The translations under genes and the position numbers were made by a program. From SAR86 cluster bacterium (lineage in GTDB: Bacteria > Pseudomonadota > Gammaproteobacteria > Pseudomonadales > Pseudohongiellaceae), in contig NVUL01000001.1 of NCBI GenBank assembly GCA_002401885.1, positions 1 through 64,000 of the forward strand: a stretch of 64,000 nt of DNA, in the 5' to 3' direction. The notes under the pieces were generated by a model. It worked only from the letters and a program-made list of their open reading frames with translations, made no database searches and was not told the DNA's origin. Below are positions 56,253 to 64,000 of this stretch, one piece after another. Position 1 is the first letter of the stretch, and each line of letters starts with the position of its first letter.

Positions 56253-56621
56253 CTAAAGTACTTCTGGCGCCAATGAAATAATTCGCATAAATTTTTCATT
56301 TCGCAGCTCTCTCGTAACCGGACCGAAAACACGGGTGCCGATTGGAGCTTGCTGCGCGTTCAATAAGATCGCCGCGTTGTCGTCGAAACGAATCTGAGAA
56401 CCATCACCGCGTCGAACACCTTTCTTAGTGCGTACGACCAACGCAGTCAGTACCTGACCCTTCTTTACCTTACCGCGTGGAATCGCTTCCTTGACGGTAA
56501 CTTTAATCATGTCGCCAATGTGAGCGTAACGACGATGAGACCCGCCCAACACCTTAATACACATTACGCGTCTAGCGCCGCTGTTATCCGCGACATCTAA
56601 GTAAGACTGCACTTGAATCAT
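56253..56621 (-). CDS. rplN: 50S ribosomal protein L14
   Basis: A 122-residue protein, starting [21 protein letters not shown] and carrying the family block [26 protein letters not shown]. It forms inter-subunit bridges. It is the first gene of the spc operon part; a hairpin stands just upstream. Confidence 0.98.
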   Translation of the reverse strand: MIQVQSYLDVADNSGARRVMCIKVLGGSHRRYAHIGDMIKVTVKEAIPRGKVKKGQVLTALVVRTKKGVRRGDGSQIRFDDNAAILLNAQQAPIGTRVFGPVTRELRNEKFMRIISLAPEVL

Positions 56622-56634
56622 CGATCCACTCCAG

Positions 56635-56656
56635 TTGCATTCGCTGTCGAATGCAA
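56635..56656. promoter_or_regulatory. Perfect hairpin at the S10/spc operon junction
   Basis: TTGCATTCG pairs exactly with CGAATGCAA around a CTGT loop, in the 55-base gap between rpsQ and rplN and 13 bases before the rplN start. There is no U-run, so it is a processing or control site more than a terminator. Confidence 0.5.
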
Positions 56657-56676
56657 ACTCTTAATCTAAAGCTAAT

Positions 56677-56952
56677 TTAAACTTGCGCTGCCCGCTCGTC
56701 TATTGACACCAAAGACCAAGACTTTGTCTTGGACAGAGGACGCACTTCCTTAATTGTTACTTCATCGCCTGGCAAACAGTCGTTGTTCGCATCATGCGCA
56801 TGAATCTTCGTAGACCGTTTGATGATCTTTCCATATACCGGGTGTGTTACCCGACGCTCTACGAGCACAACGATGGACTTGTCCATCTTGTTGCTGATTA
56901 CCTTCCCAGAGGTCGTACGAGCAGTTTTCTCGATGTTCTCAGTAGCCGACAT
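56677..56952 (-). CDS. rpsQ: 30S ribosomal protein S17
   Basis: A 91-residue OB-fold protein with the family motif [28 protein letters not shown]. It is a primary binder of 16S rRNA. The last gene of the S10 operon part, two bases after rpmC. Confidence 0.98.
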   Translation of the reverse strand: MSATENIEKTARTTSGKVISNKMDKSIVVLVERRVTHPVYGKIIKRSTKIHAHDANNDCLPGDEVTIKEVRPLSKTKSWSLVSIDERAAQV

Positions 56953-56954
56953 AT

Positions 56955-57152
56955 CTATGATCCACTTTTCTGTTTTTCGGTGATAATGGTTTTCACGCGA
57001 GAAATATCCCTGCGCACAGCACCAATCAAGTGAACCTGGCTCAACTGACCAGTACCATTCTGCATACGGTAGTTAAACTGATCTTTATGAAGATCCTGCA
57101 ATTGTGTCTGCAGTTCCTCTACCGACTTTTCTCTCAACTCACTGGCTTTCAT
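56955..57152 (-). CDS. rpmC: 50S ribosomal protein L29
   Basis: A 65-residue two-helix protein, [27 protein letters not shown]. It lies at the tunnel exit and contacts SRP and trigger factor. Its ATG overlaps the rplP stop by one base (TAATG). Confidence 0.98.
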   Translation of the reverse strand: MKASELREKSVEELQTQLQDLHKDQFNYRMQNGTGQLSQVHLIGAVRRDISRVKTIITEKQKSGS

Positions 57153-57565
57153 TACATTACCGTCCGCTTTACGAAGACTGTTTCAAAAGGCAATTTGGCG
57201 GCTGCCAAATCAAAGGCTTCGCGAGCCACGCTTTCTTCAACACCTTCCATTTCAAACATAATTCTTCCTGGCTGAATCTGGGCTACCCAGTACTCAACGT
57301 TACCCTTGCCTTTACCCTGTCTGACCTCAAGAGGCTTCTGTGTAATAGGCTTGTCGGGAAATACACGAATCCAAATCTTTCCGCCACGTTTTACGTGTCT
57401 AGTCATTGCTCGACGAGCAGCTTCGATCTGGCGTGCAGTCAATCGTCCACGTGATATGGCTTTCAAACCATAATCACCAAAATCTACGTTGCTGCCTCTA
57501 TGTGAAAGACCACGGTTGCGGCCCTTCATCATCTTGCGAAATTTTGTGCGCTTTGGTTGTAACAC
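57152..57565 (-). CDS. rplP: 50S ribosomal protein L16
   Basis: A 137-residue protein beginning [19 protein letters not shown], the family's usual start, with the Arg-rich segment near the A-site tRNA ([19 protein letters not shown]). It is needed for late 50S assembly. Coupled to rpmC through a one-base overlap. Confidence 0.98.
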   Translation of the reverse strand: MLQPKRTKFRKMMKGRNRGLSHRGSNVDFGDYGLKAISRGRLTARQIEAARRAMTRHVKRGGKIWIRVFPDKPITQKPLEVRQGKGKGNVEYWVAQIQPGRIMFEMEGVEESVAREAFDLAAAKLPFETVFVKRTVM

Positions 57566-57571
57566 GTCTCT

Positions 57572-58252
57572 TTACCCTTGGTTGGTTTTAGCAGGAGCAG
57601 GAGCAGGCACAATTGCCTCTTCTAGATCCAAAACCTCACCTTTAAATATCCAAACCTTTACGCCAATCAAGCCATAAGTAGTGCTTGCCTCAGCAGTTCC
57701 GTAATCGATATCCGCTCTGAGTGTATGCAAAGGTACGCGACCTTCTCTGTACCATTCAGAACGTGCAATCTCAGCACCACCTAAACGACCACCCACTTGT
57801 ATCTTTATGCCTTGAGCACCCTGTCGCATTGCATTCTGTACGGCACGCTTCATGGCGCGACGAAACATCACACGACGCTCTAACTGCGAAGCAACACCGT
57901 CTGCCACCAATTGTGCATCTAAGTCTGGCTTGCGAATTTCTTCGATATTGATCTGCACGGGTACACCCATCTTTGCAGTCAATGTATTGCGAAGCGCTTC
58001 AACGTCTTCGCCTTTCTTGCCAATCACGATACCTGGTCGCGCAGTGTAGATCGTAATCTTGGCTGTTTTCGCAGGACGCTCTATCTCAACTCTGGAAACG
58101 GACGCACTCGCCAACTTCTTCTTAATGAAATCTCTAACCTTAAGATCCACAAGCAAGTTTTCTGCGTACTCTTTTCCCTCGGCATACCACACAGAAGTGT
58201 GCTTCTTAACTATGCCAAGTCGAATTCCAGTTGGATGTACTTTTTGACCCAT
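57572..58252 (-). CDS. rpsC: 30S ribosomal protein S3
   Basis: A 226-residue protein with a KH domain (about 39-107; [15 protein letters not shown] is the GXXG loop) and a C-domain. It lines the mRNA entry channel. The C-terminus is a short Ala/Pro tail ([15 protein letters not shown]), slightly different from other gammaproteobacteria. Confidence 0.98.
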   Translation of the reverse strand: MGQKVHPTGIRLGIVKKHTSVWYAEGKEYAENLLVDLKVRDFIKKKLASASVSRVEIERPAKTAKITIYTARPGIVIGKKGEDVEALRNTLTAKMGVPVQINIEEIRKPDLDAQLVADGVASQLERRVMFRRAMKRAVQNAMRQGAQGIKIQVGGRLGGAEIARSEWYREGRVPLHTLRADIDYGTAEASTTYGLIGVKVWIFKGEVLDLEEAIVPAPAPAKTNQG

Positions 58253-58261
58253 CTGATACCC

Positions 58262-58594
58262 CTAGCTATCTGCGACTGTGATTGTTATGTGACATGAACG
58301 CTTAAGAATTCGATCAGCGCGGCCCTTTGCTCTTGGCATAATGCGTTTCATCGTCATGCCCTCATCAACCATAATCGTTGATACTTTCAATTCATCTACG
58401 TCAGCACCTTCATTGTGCTCCGCATTTGCTATTGCCGAATTCAATACTTTCTTAATGATTTCAGCGCCTTTCTTAGGACTGTACGTCAACACCAACAAAG
58501 CTTCTTCAACAGCCTTGCCGCGTATTTGATCAGCTACAAGTCGCGCTTTCTGAGCGGAGAGACGTGCACCTTTTAATCTTGCTTGAACTTCCAT
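58262..58594 (-). CDS. rplV: 50S ribosomal protein L22
   Basis: A 110-residue protein from the ATG at 58594 ([19 protein letters not shown]); a GTG one codon upstream is not needed. It extends a beta-hairpin into the peptide exit tunnel (residues 80-100, [21 protein letters not shown]). Confidence 0.98.
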   Translation of the reverse strand: MEVQARLKGARLSAQKARLVADQIRGKAVEEALLVLTYSPKKGAEIIKKVLNSAIANAEHNEGADVDELKVSTIMVDEGMTMKRIMPRAKGRADRILKRSCHITITVADS

Positions 58595-58607
58595 CACAGA
58601 CCCCTAA

Positions 58608-58880
58608 TTACCGTGCCTTCTTATCAGCGTTATGACCGCGATAAGTGCGAGTTATAGAGAACTCACCTAGCTTATGACCGACCATGTCTTCATTAATGGA
58701 GACTGGCACATGCTGTCGCCCATTATGGACGGCGATGGTCAAACCAATCATGTCCGGAGAAACCATTGAACGTCGTGACCAAGTTTTGATTGGACGCTTG
58801 TCGTTATTCTCTGATGCGGTCTGCACCTTCTTCATTAGATGAAGATCGATGAAAGGACCTTTTTTTAGCGAACGTGGCAC
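58608..58880 (-). CDS. rpsS: 30S ribosomal protein S19
   Basis: A 90-residue protein starting [19 protein letters not shown], with [16 protein letters not shown] near its end. It sits in the head of the small subunit. Length and spacing are normal. Confidence 0.98.
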   Translation of the reverse strand: MPRSLKKGPFIDLHLMKKVQTASENNDKRPIKTWSRRSMVSPDMIGLTIAVHNGRQHVPVSINEDMVGHKLGEFSITRTYRGHNADKKAR

Positions 58881-58903
58881 TAGTGAATACCTCTACTGAA
58901 GCC

Positions 58904-59734
58904 TTAGCGGCTTGAATTTCTGCGACGAACAATCATGTTATTCGTGCGCTTGTTAGTTCTAGTTTTAAAACCCTTAGTCTTCGTGCCCCAAGGTGAAACT
59001 GGGTGACGGCCGCCGGAAGTTCTTCCCTCACCACCACCATGTGGGTGATCTACTGGGTTCATGGCAACACCACGAACTGTAGGTCTTACACCTCTCCAAC
59101 GCTTAGCACCCGCTTTACCGAGTGAGCGCAATGAGTGCTCGGAGTTAGACACTTCGCCTATCGTCGCGCGGCAGTCGCTCAACACCTTACGCATTTCGCC
59201 AGAGCGAAGACGAAGTGTTGCGTAGTTGCCTTCTCGTGCTACTAGCTGCAAAGAAGTACCAGCGCTGCGAGCAATTTGCGCGCCTTTACCCGGCTTCAAC
59301 TCGCAGCAATGAACCGTACTACCTAGTGGCACGTTTCTAAGAGGCAAACAATTGCCAACTTTGATTGCAGCATCTTCACCAGATATAACTGCATCGCCAG
59401 CTTTAACCTTGCCAGGCGCAATTATATAGCGACGTTCGCCATCGGCGTACAACAACAATGCGATATTCGCGGAGCGGTTTGGATCGTATTCCAGACGCTC
59501 AACCTTCGCCACAATTCCATCTTTGTTTCTCTTGAAATCGATGATGCGGTATTTCTGCTTGTGCCCACCGCCTATATGACGCGTGGTGATGCGACCTTTG
59601 TTATTTCTACCGCCAGATTTTGACTTAGCAGCAGTTAGAGGCGCATACGGTTCGCCTTTATGTAGATCGGGATGAACAACCTTGACGACGAAACGACGTC
59701 CTGGTGAAGTAGGTTTACACTTTACAACTGGCAT
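58904..59734 (-). CDS. rplB: 50S ribosomal protein L2
   Basis: A 276-residue protein with the [16 protein letters not shown] start and the family block [21 protein letters not shown] (His in peptidyl-transferase vicinity). It is required for peptidyl transfer and subunit association. Confidence 0.98.
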   Translation of the reverse strand: MPVVKCKPTSPGRRFVVKVVHPDLHKGEPYAPLTAAKSKSGGRNNKGRITTRHIGGGHKQKYRIIDFKRNKDGIVAKVERLEYDPNRSANIALLLYADGERRYIIAPGKVKAGDAVISGEDAAIKVGNCLPLRNVPLGSTVHCCELKPGKGAQIARSAGTSLQLVAREGNYATLRLRSGEMRKVLSDCRATIGEVSNSEHSLRSLGKAGAKRWRGVRPTVRGVAMNPVDHPHGGGEGRTSGGRHPVSPWGTKTKGFKTRTNKRTNNMIVRRRNSSR

Positions 59735-59745
59735 GACTTACCCCT

Positions 59746-60045
59746 TTACCCGATGTCCGCAAAGTCAATTTCATGACCCGCTTCAAGTCTGACATACGCC
59801 TTCTTCCAATCGGAGCGACGTCTAATTTTTCCCTTCGGAGTGCGCTTGGTCTTTCCTTTAACCACTAGCACCTGCAAGTCAGCAACAACAACATTGAATA
59901 TTGTCTCTACAGCTGTCTTGATCTCTGATTTTGTAGCATCTGTCGTGACCTTGAACGCGTACTGGTTATTCAACTCACCCATGATGGTGGTCTTTTCAGA
60001 TACGTGTGGTCCGAGAATTACTGAATAGATTCTTTCAACGTTCAT
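59746..60045 (-). CDS. rplW: 50S ribosomal protein L23
   Basis: A 99-residue protein with the N-terminal [14 protein letters not shown] and a long tunnel-side loop. It is the trigger factor and SRP docking site. Its start overlaps the rplD stop by four bases (ATGA). Confidence 0.98.
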   Translation of the reverse strand: MNVERIYSVILGPHVSEKTTIMGELNNQYAFKVTTDATKSEIKTAVETIFNVVVADLQVLVVKGKTKRTPKGKIRRRSDWKKAYVRLEAGHEIDFADIG

Positions 60046-60662
60046 GCCAACATCTCCTCTACTTTCTTCAATGCGGAGACTGTAATCAGCACATTCTCGA
60101 AGCCGATCAGACTAACCGGATCGAGACCAGTAACATCCAACACATCAACCTTGTGAAGGTTGCGAGCTGCGAGATACAGGTTCTTTTCTACTTGATCGGA
60201 AATAATGAGGACGTTATCTAATTCAAATTCTTTTAGCTTGCTAACGAGCGCCTGAGTCTTATGTGAATCCAGTGCGAATTCGTTAACCGCGAACAATCTG
60301 TCTTGGCGAATTAGCTCAGACAGAATGCACTGCATCGCGCCGCGATACATTTTCTTATTGAGTTTCTTAGAGTGATCTGCAGGACGTGCAGCAAAGGTAA
60401 CACCGCCGCCGCGCCAGATTGGAGATCGAATAGTTCCAGCACGTGCTCGGCCAGTACCCTTTTGACGCCAAGGCTTACGACCGCCTCCGCGAACTTCAGA
60501 ACGAGTTTTCTGCTTAACTGAACCCTGTCGGGCGCCAGCCATATAGGTTACAACAGTCTGATGGACTAAAGGCTCGTTATAGGCCTTGCTAAAAGACTCG
60601 TCTGAGAGTGAAACTGTTTCTTTGCCCGTCTTCTTGCCGGGCAACGCAAGATTTAATTCCAT
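60042..60662 (-). CDS. rplD: 50S ribosomal protein L4
   Basis: A 206-residue protein with the extended tunnel loop ([25 protein letters not shown]) around residues 45-70. In E. coli it represses its own S10 operon by acting on the rpsJ leader. Here the operon has an unusual terminator between rpsJ and rplC, which is a candidate site of such control. Three bases separate it from rplC. Confidence 0.98.
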   Translation of the reverse strand: MELNLALPGKKTGKETVSLSDESFSKAYNEPLVHQTVVTYMAGARQGSVKQKTRSEVRGGGRKPWRQKGTGRARAGTIRSPIWRGGGVTFAARPADHSKKLNKKMYRGAMQCILSELIRQDRLFAVNEFALDSHKTQALVSKLKEFELDNVLIISDQVEKNLYLAARNLHKVDVLDVTGLDPVSLIGFENVLITVSALKKVEEMLA

Positions 60663-60665
60663 TGC

Positions 60666-61304
60666 TTACCCCTTTGCCTTGACGGCTGGACGAACGATTA
60701 CGTTTGAACCGGTAGCACCTGGCAGTGCACCTTTAATAAGAAGAAGATTGTTTTCTAAATCAACTCTTACTACTTCTAAAGATTGGGTTGTATGCCTAAC
60801 GTTACCCATCTGACCCGCCATTTTCTTTCCCTTCCATACTCGACCTGGCGTCTGACACTGGCCGATAGAACCAGGTGCACGGTGAGATAGCGAGTTACCG
60901 TGGGTGGCATCCTGCATTTGGAAATTATGTCGCTTAACGGCGCCCTGAAAACCTTTACCTTTCGAGGTGCCAGTTACATCTACCATCTGGCCAACTTCGA
61001 ACTGATCAACTTTGAACTCACTACCCATTTCGATCTCAGCTGTGTCCGCTACGCGGAATTCCCAAAGACCGGAACCGGCTTCGGTGCTCGCCTTGGCAAA
61101 ATGGCCCGCCATTCCTTTCGACACACGTGAAGCACGACGCGATCCAGTAGTAACCTGAATGGCGCTATAACCGTCAACATCGGGAGTCTTAACTTGTGTG
61201 ACCCGGTTAGGTTGTACTTCCACAACCGTAACGGGGACAGATGTACCCTGTTCAGTGAAAATGCGGGTCATACCGCTTTTTCGACCGACTAATCCAATCG
61301 ACAT
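60666..61304 (-). CDS. rplC: 50S ribosomal protein L3
   Basis: A 212-residue protein. I chose the ATG at 61304 ([15 protein letters not shown]), which has GAGGT in front and matches the family start; five extra codons upstream are not conserved. Its basic loop reaches the peptidyl-transferase centre ([14 protein letters not shown]). The 165-base gap to rpsJ holds a strong terminator-like hairpin. Confidence 0.97.
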   Translation of the reverse strand: MSIGLVGRKSGMTRIFTEQGTSVPVTVVEVQPNRVTQVKTPDVDGYSAIQVTTGSRRASRVSKGMAGHFAKASTEAGSGLWEFRVADTAEIEMGSEFKVDQFEVGQMVDVTGTSKGKGFQGAVKRHNFQMQDATHGNSLSHRAPGSIGQCQTPGRVWKGKKMAGQMGNVRHTTQSLEVVRVDLENNLLLIKGALPGATGSNVIVRPAVKAKG

Positions 61305-61411
61305 TTTTCTAGACCTCATCGTGCAAGGGGCTAAACCCGCTATGGCCGCTGACGCGTTACACTATGCTCACTACCGCATGGGTAGCTAATAGTTCAGTGC
61401 GCCAGAACTTT

Positions 61412-61446
61412 AAAAAAAGGGCAAAGAGGACTGAATGCTCTTTGCC
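61412..61446 (-). terminator. Terminator/attenuator-like hairpin between rpsJ and rplC
   Basis: On the minus strand GGCAAAGAG pairs perfectly with CTCTTTGCC around a 9-base loop, followed by C and T7. It has every mark of a Rho-independent terminator and lies 24 bases after the rpsJ stop. Because rplC and the genes after it are essential, it must be partial, regulated or bypassed by another promoter. Confidence 0.85.
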
Positions 61447-61469
61447 TGGTTATGTTTTACTCAGTCTGA

Positions 61470-61781
<312 letters not shown>

Positions 61782-61865
61782 CTACTTCGAGCTCCAAAAA
61801 ATTCTTTAATATTAATAAGTTACTGAACGTTTCTCGTTTGGCATTTGATTAATAGCCAAATAAGG

Positions 61866-61901
61866 GATGCGAATATTAAGGTTTTGGCCCTATCCTGTCA
61901 A
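61866..61901 (-). promoter_or_regulatory. Strong sigma-70 promoter of rpsJ
   Basis: On the minus strand TTGACA (61896-61901) and TAATAT (61873-61878) are 17 bases apart; the -35 is a perfect match. A start near 61866 gives a leader of about 85 bases with a TTTGGC/GCCAAA stem. The base run after the -10 (CGCATCCC) is GC-rich, as in stringently controlled ribosomal promoters. Confidence 0.8.
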
Positions 61902-62012
61902 GGAATAACCGCCTGAAAGCCGCTTTTTCTCTGACTTTAGGGCATATTACTCAAGTTCACCTCAGCCTAATTACTTCGCTGTTCTAGGCAGCAGTTTGAA
62001 GTATTGGGTTTC

Positions 62013-62439
62013 GCTGCGATTAAAGACCAGCGCCGAGCGAAGCGGAATGACAAAACCCGCCACCAGTCGAAAGGTGAACACCCGATAGCTCCAGTCCTTT
62101 CGACTCCCCTGCAACGTTTAGGCGGAACGGTTATGGCATGTAGCGTAGCGAGGGCACCCCAGAGGGGCGCGGTCTGCAGCGAAATCCGATGCCTCAAACT
62201 GTAGCCGACCAGCCTTCCAATTTGCCTAGTCCTATTTTTCAGATATCTCGGAGCTCGCAGCATTGCCGTTTGCTGCAGGCCTGCCTATATCCGTATTCTT
62301 CTTTCTGACATTTCCCTTAGATATTCATTGAAGTCAGCGCATAGGCTCTATCTTCAGGTCAGCTCTCCTCCGGGGTGCCCTCGCTGCACAAAATGCCCAA
62401 GGTCATTTTGCTCCGCTCGGCGCTGGCCTCTATCGCAGC
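62013..62439. repeat. Composite quasi-palindromic element between rpsJ and tuf
   Basis: In the 741-base gap between rpsJ and tuf two pairs of inverted segments are nested: 62013-62050 with 62402-62439 (about 33 of 38 bases, one indel) and about 62142-62165 with 62365-62388 (a GCGAGGGCACCCC core). The whole forms one long stem when folded. No open frame in it has coding character. It lies between the tuf terminator and the rpsJ promoter; the remaining bases of the gap (61902-62012 and 62440-62472) hold nothing I can name. Confidence 0.6.
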
Positions 62440-62472
62440 CAACGACAACACTGCGAACTCCCTGAAAACGAA

Positions 62473-62504
62473 GAAGCCAGCGCTCCTTTCGGAGGGCTGG
62501 CTTC
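62473..62504 (-). terminator. Terminator of tuf
   Basis: GAAGCCAGC pairs with GCTGGCTTC, and the inner GCTCC with GGAGG around TTTC; a T-rich TTCGTTTT follows on the minus strand. It is 18 bases after the tuf stop and ends the tRNA-Thr-tuf transcript before rpsJ. Confidence 0.85.
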
Positions 62505-62522
62505 TATATTCAGATTTTCGAT

Positions 62523-63716
62523 TTACTCGATGATCTTAACTACAACGCCTGCGCCTACTGTACGACCACCCTCTCGGATAGCAAAACGTAGACCGTCATC
62601 CATCGCGATCGGAGCAATCAACGTCACAACCATGTTCACGTTGTCACCAGGCATTACCATCTCAACGCCTTCTGGTAGCTCACAAGCGCCTGTCACGTCC
62701 GTGGTGCGGAAGTAAAACTGGGGTCTGTAGCCTTTGAAGAATGGCGTATGACGTCCACCTTCATCCTTGTTCAAAATATACACTTCAGCTTCGAACTTCG
62801 TGTGTGGCGTTACAGATCCGGGCTTACCCAAAACCTGACCGCGCTCAACTTCTTCACGCTTAGTTCCACGCAGTAGAACACCTACGTTCTCGCCTGCACG
62901 GCCTTCGTCCAACAACTTACGAAACATCTCAACACCCGTACAAACCGTCTTCTGAGTGTCTTTAATTCCTACGATGTCTAGCTCGTCGCCAACATTAACA
63001 ATGCCGCGCTCGATTCGGCCTGTTACCACAGTACCGCGACCGGAGATTGAGAACACGTCTTCGATTGGCATCAAGAAAGGCTTCTCAACGTCACGAACCG
63101 GATCAGGGATGTAGCTGTCTAGAGTCTCAACCAGCTTCTGTACCGCAGGCATGCCGATATCAGATGTGTCGCCTTCAAGCGCCTTAAGCGCTGAGCCGAT
63201 AATGATAGGCGTGTCGTCACCTGGGAATTCGTATTGATCCAATAGCTCACGGATCTCCATCTCTACCAATTCAATCAATTCTTCGTCATCAACCATGTCC
63301 GCTTTGTTCATGAACACAACGATGTAAGGAACGCCAACCTGCAAAGACAGCAGAATGTGCTCACGAGTCTGTGGCATAGGGCCGTCTGCAGCCGAACAAA
63401 CCAAGATAGCGCCGTCCATCTGAGCAGCACCAGTGATCATGTTCTTTACGTAGTCGGCGTGACCTGGACAGTCAACGTGCGCGTAGTGACGGTTAGGCGA
63501 ATCGTATTCAACGTGAGACGTGGAAATAGTAATTCCGCGCTCTCTTTCTTCTGGCGCATTATCGATCTGCGAAAAATCACGTATTTCACCACCGCCCCAT
63601 AATTCAGAACAGACCTTAGTCAAGGCCGCTGTCAACGTCGTCTTACCATGGTCAACGTGACCAATTGTACCTACGTTAACGTGTAATTTATTTCTTTCGA
63701 ATTTTTCCTTCGCCAT
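62523..63716 (-). CDS. tuf: Elongation factor Tu
   Basis: A 397-residue GTPase with [10 protein letters not shown] (G1), [13 protein letters not shown] (G3) and NKAD (G4), then the two beta-barrel domains. It delivers aminoacyl-tRNA to the ribosome. A tRNA-Thr gene lies 144 bases upstream, as with tufB of E. coli, and rpsJ lies downstream, as with tufA, so this copy mixes both contexts. Confidence 0.98.
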   Translation of the reverse strand: MAKEKFERNKLHVNVGTIGHVDHGKTTLTAALTKVCSELWGGGEIRDFSQIDNAPEERERGITISTSHVEYDSPNRHYAHVDCPGHADYVKNMITGAAQMDGAILVCSAADGPMPQTREHILLSLQVGVPYIVVFMNKADMVDDEELIELVEMEIRELLDQYEFPGDDTPIIIGSALKALEGDTSDIGMPAVQKLVETLDSYIPDPVRDVEKPFLMPIEDVFSISGRGTVVTGRIERGIVNVGDELDIVGIKDTQKTVCTGVEMFRKLLDEGRAGENVGVLLRGTKREEVERGQVLGKPGSVTPHTKFEAEVYILNKDEGGRHTPFFKGYRPQFYFRTTDVTGACELPEGVEMVMPGDNVNMVVTLIAPIAMDDGLRFAIREGGRTVGAGVVVKIIE

Positions 63717-63776
63717 TTTCGACTGCCCCTATCTATTCTAAGCGTCATCAATTAATTTTGAATTAGGTCCTGTTTT

Positions 63777-63795
63777 TATAGTGAGAATCACTATA
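63777..63795. promoter_or_regulatory. Hairpin in the tuf leader
   Basis: TATAGTGA and TCACTATA pair perfectly around a GAA loop, about 60 bases upstream of the tuf ATG. It has no adjoining U-run on the transcribed strand. A tRNA-mRNA processing site or a control element is possible. Confidence 0.4.
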
Positions 63796-63860
63796 AAGAA
63801 ACACTACCTGCTTCCGATCTATTTAAACTGCATACCTAAACTTTATACTGACCAAATGAA

Positions 63861-63936
63861 TGGTGCTCACACCCGGAGTTGAACCGGGGACCTCTTCATT
63901 ACCAATGAAGTGCTCTACCGCCTGAGCTATGCGAGC
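63861..63936 (-). tRNA. thrT: tRNA-Thr (anticodon GGT)
   Basis: The 76-base minus-strand sequence starts GCTCGCATAGCTCAG, has the anticodon arm CTTCA-TTGGTAA-TGAAG, the T-arm CCGGGTTCAACTCCGGG-like segment and a genomic CCA end. It reads ACC and ACU codons. It lies 144 bases upstream of tuf, the order seen in the E. coli tRNA-tufB operon. The 64 bases upstream to the window edge contain a GCCGAC/GTCGGT stem and no other tRNA that I can see. Confidence 0.97.
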
Positions 63937-64000
63937 CGCACATTAGTAATCTCAGCCCCTGTCCTGCAACCGACACTAACGTCGGCTTCCTCATGTATCG

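Noticed and set aside
61967..62263. Open frames on both strands in the rpsJ-tuf gap (62004-62204 plus, 61967-62263 minus)
   Set aside because: They overlap the inverted-repeat element, have no ribosome binding site or recognisable domains, and are explained by the palindromic sequence.

Overview
The window is chromosomal DNA from a Gammaproteobacterium, probably a marine or otherwise aquatic heterotroph. The str/S10/spc/alpha ribosomal gene order, the E. coli-like lengths and starts of most ribosomal proteins (S10, S8, S14, L36, RpoA), the MSHA-type pilus locus and the tRNA-Thr(GGT)-tuf pair all point to this group. No rRNA, CRISPR array, complete IS element or phage gene is visible.

Region by region. 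(1) 1-12 kb is accessory metabolism. It holds a truncated MHS-family transporter, a DUF2214 membrane protein, a class III aminotransferase beside a DmpA/BapA-type aminopeptidase, an exported SAM-methyltransferase-like lipoprotein, a secreted protein of unknown function, a Tat-exported sulfite-oxidase-type molybdoenzyme with a small cytochrome c, an SRPBCC protein, an MscS channel and a secreted alpha/beta hydrolase. (2) 12-26.5 kb is a glycerol locus: a Rhizobium-like glpV-glpU-...-glpQ-glpP-glpT-glpS ABC importer, glpD and a divergent glpK. A TolB/CehA-type secreted metallohydrolase gene lies inside the importer operon. After glpK come a histidine phosphatase, a DUF1499 protein and a divergent LspA-like protein. 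(3) 26.5-45.2 kb is a type IV pilus locus of the MSHA type. It encodes a major pilin, a histidine kinase/response regulator pair, two minor pilin-like proteins, PilP-, PilO- and PilM/N-like proteins, MshG, MshE, MshN, MshL and MshM, then a GST, then a second, larger GspE-type ATPase with four MshEN-like repeats. (4) 45.4-47.6 kb has an EamA transporter and a serine/alanine-glyoxylate-type aminotransferase. (5) 47.6-64 kb is the ribosomal superoperon, all on the minus strand: tRNA-Thr, tuf, rpsJ, then rplC through rplQ, including secY and rpoA.

How the genes work together. Glycerol would be imported by GlpSTPQ(U)V, phosphorylated by GlpK and oxidised by GlpD. The pilus genes form a long, nearly gap-free operon transcribed towards lower coordinates, with a two-component system placed just before the major pilin gene. 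The ribosomal genes are driven at least in part by a strong promoter upstream of rpsJ. A terminator-like hairpin sits between rpsJ and rplC, an unusual place.

The most notable non-coding and evolutionary observations are: a vestige of a second aminopeptidase gene that overlaps the 3' end of the aminotransferase gene; a roughly 200-base structured element with a tRNA-Phe-like core upstream of mscS; three different inverted-repeat elements in intergenic DNA (17.0, 21.2 and 62.0-62.4 kb); and the tRNA-Thr-tuf-rpsJ junction, which looks like a product of recombination between tufA and tufB. I found no clear candidate for a wholly new multi-gene system. The pilus locus with its two MshEN-type ATPases and embedded two-component system is the nearest to one.
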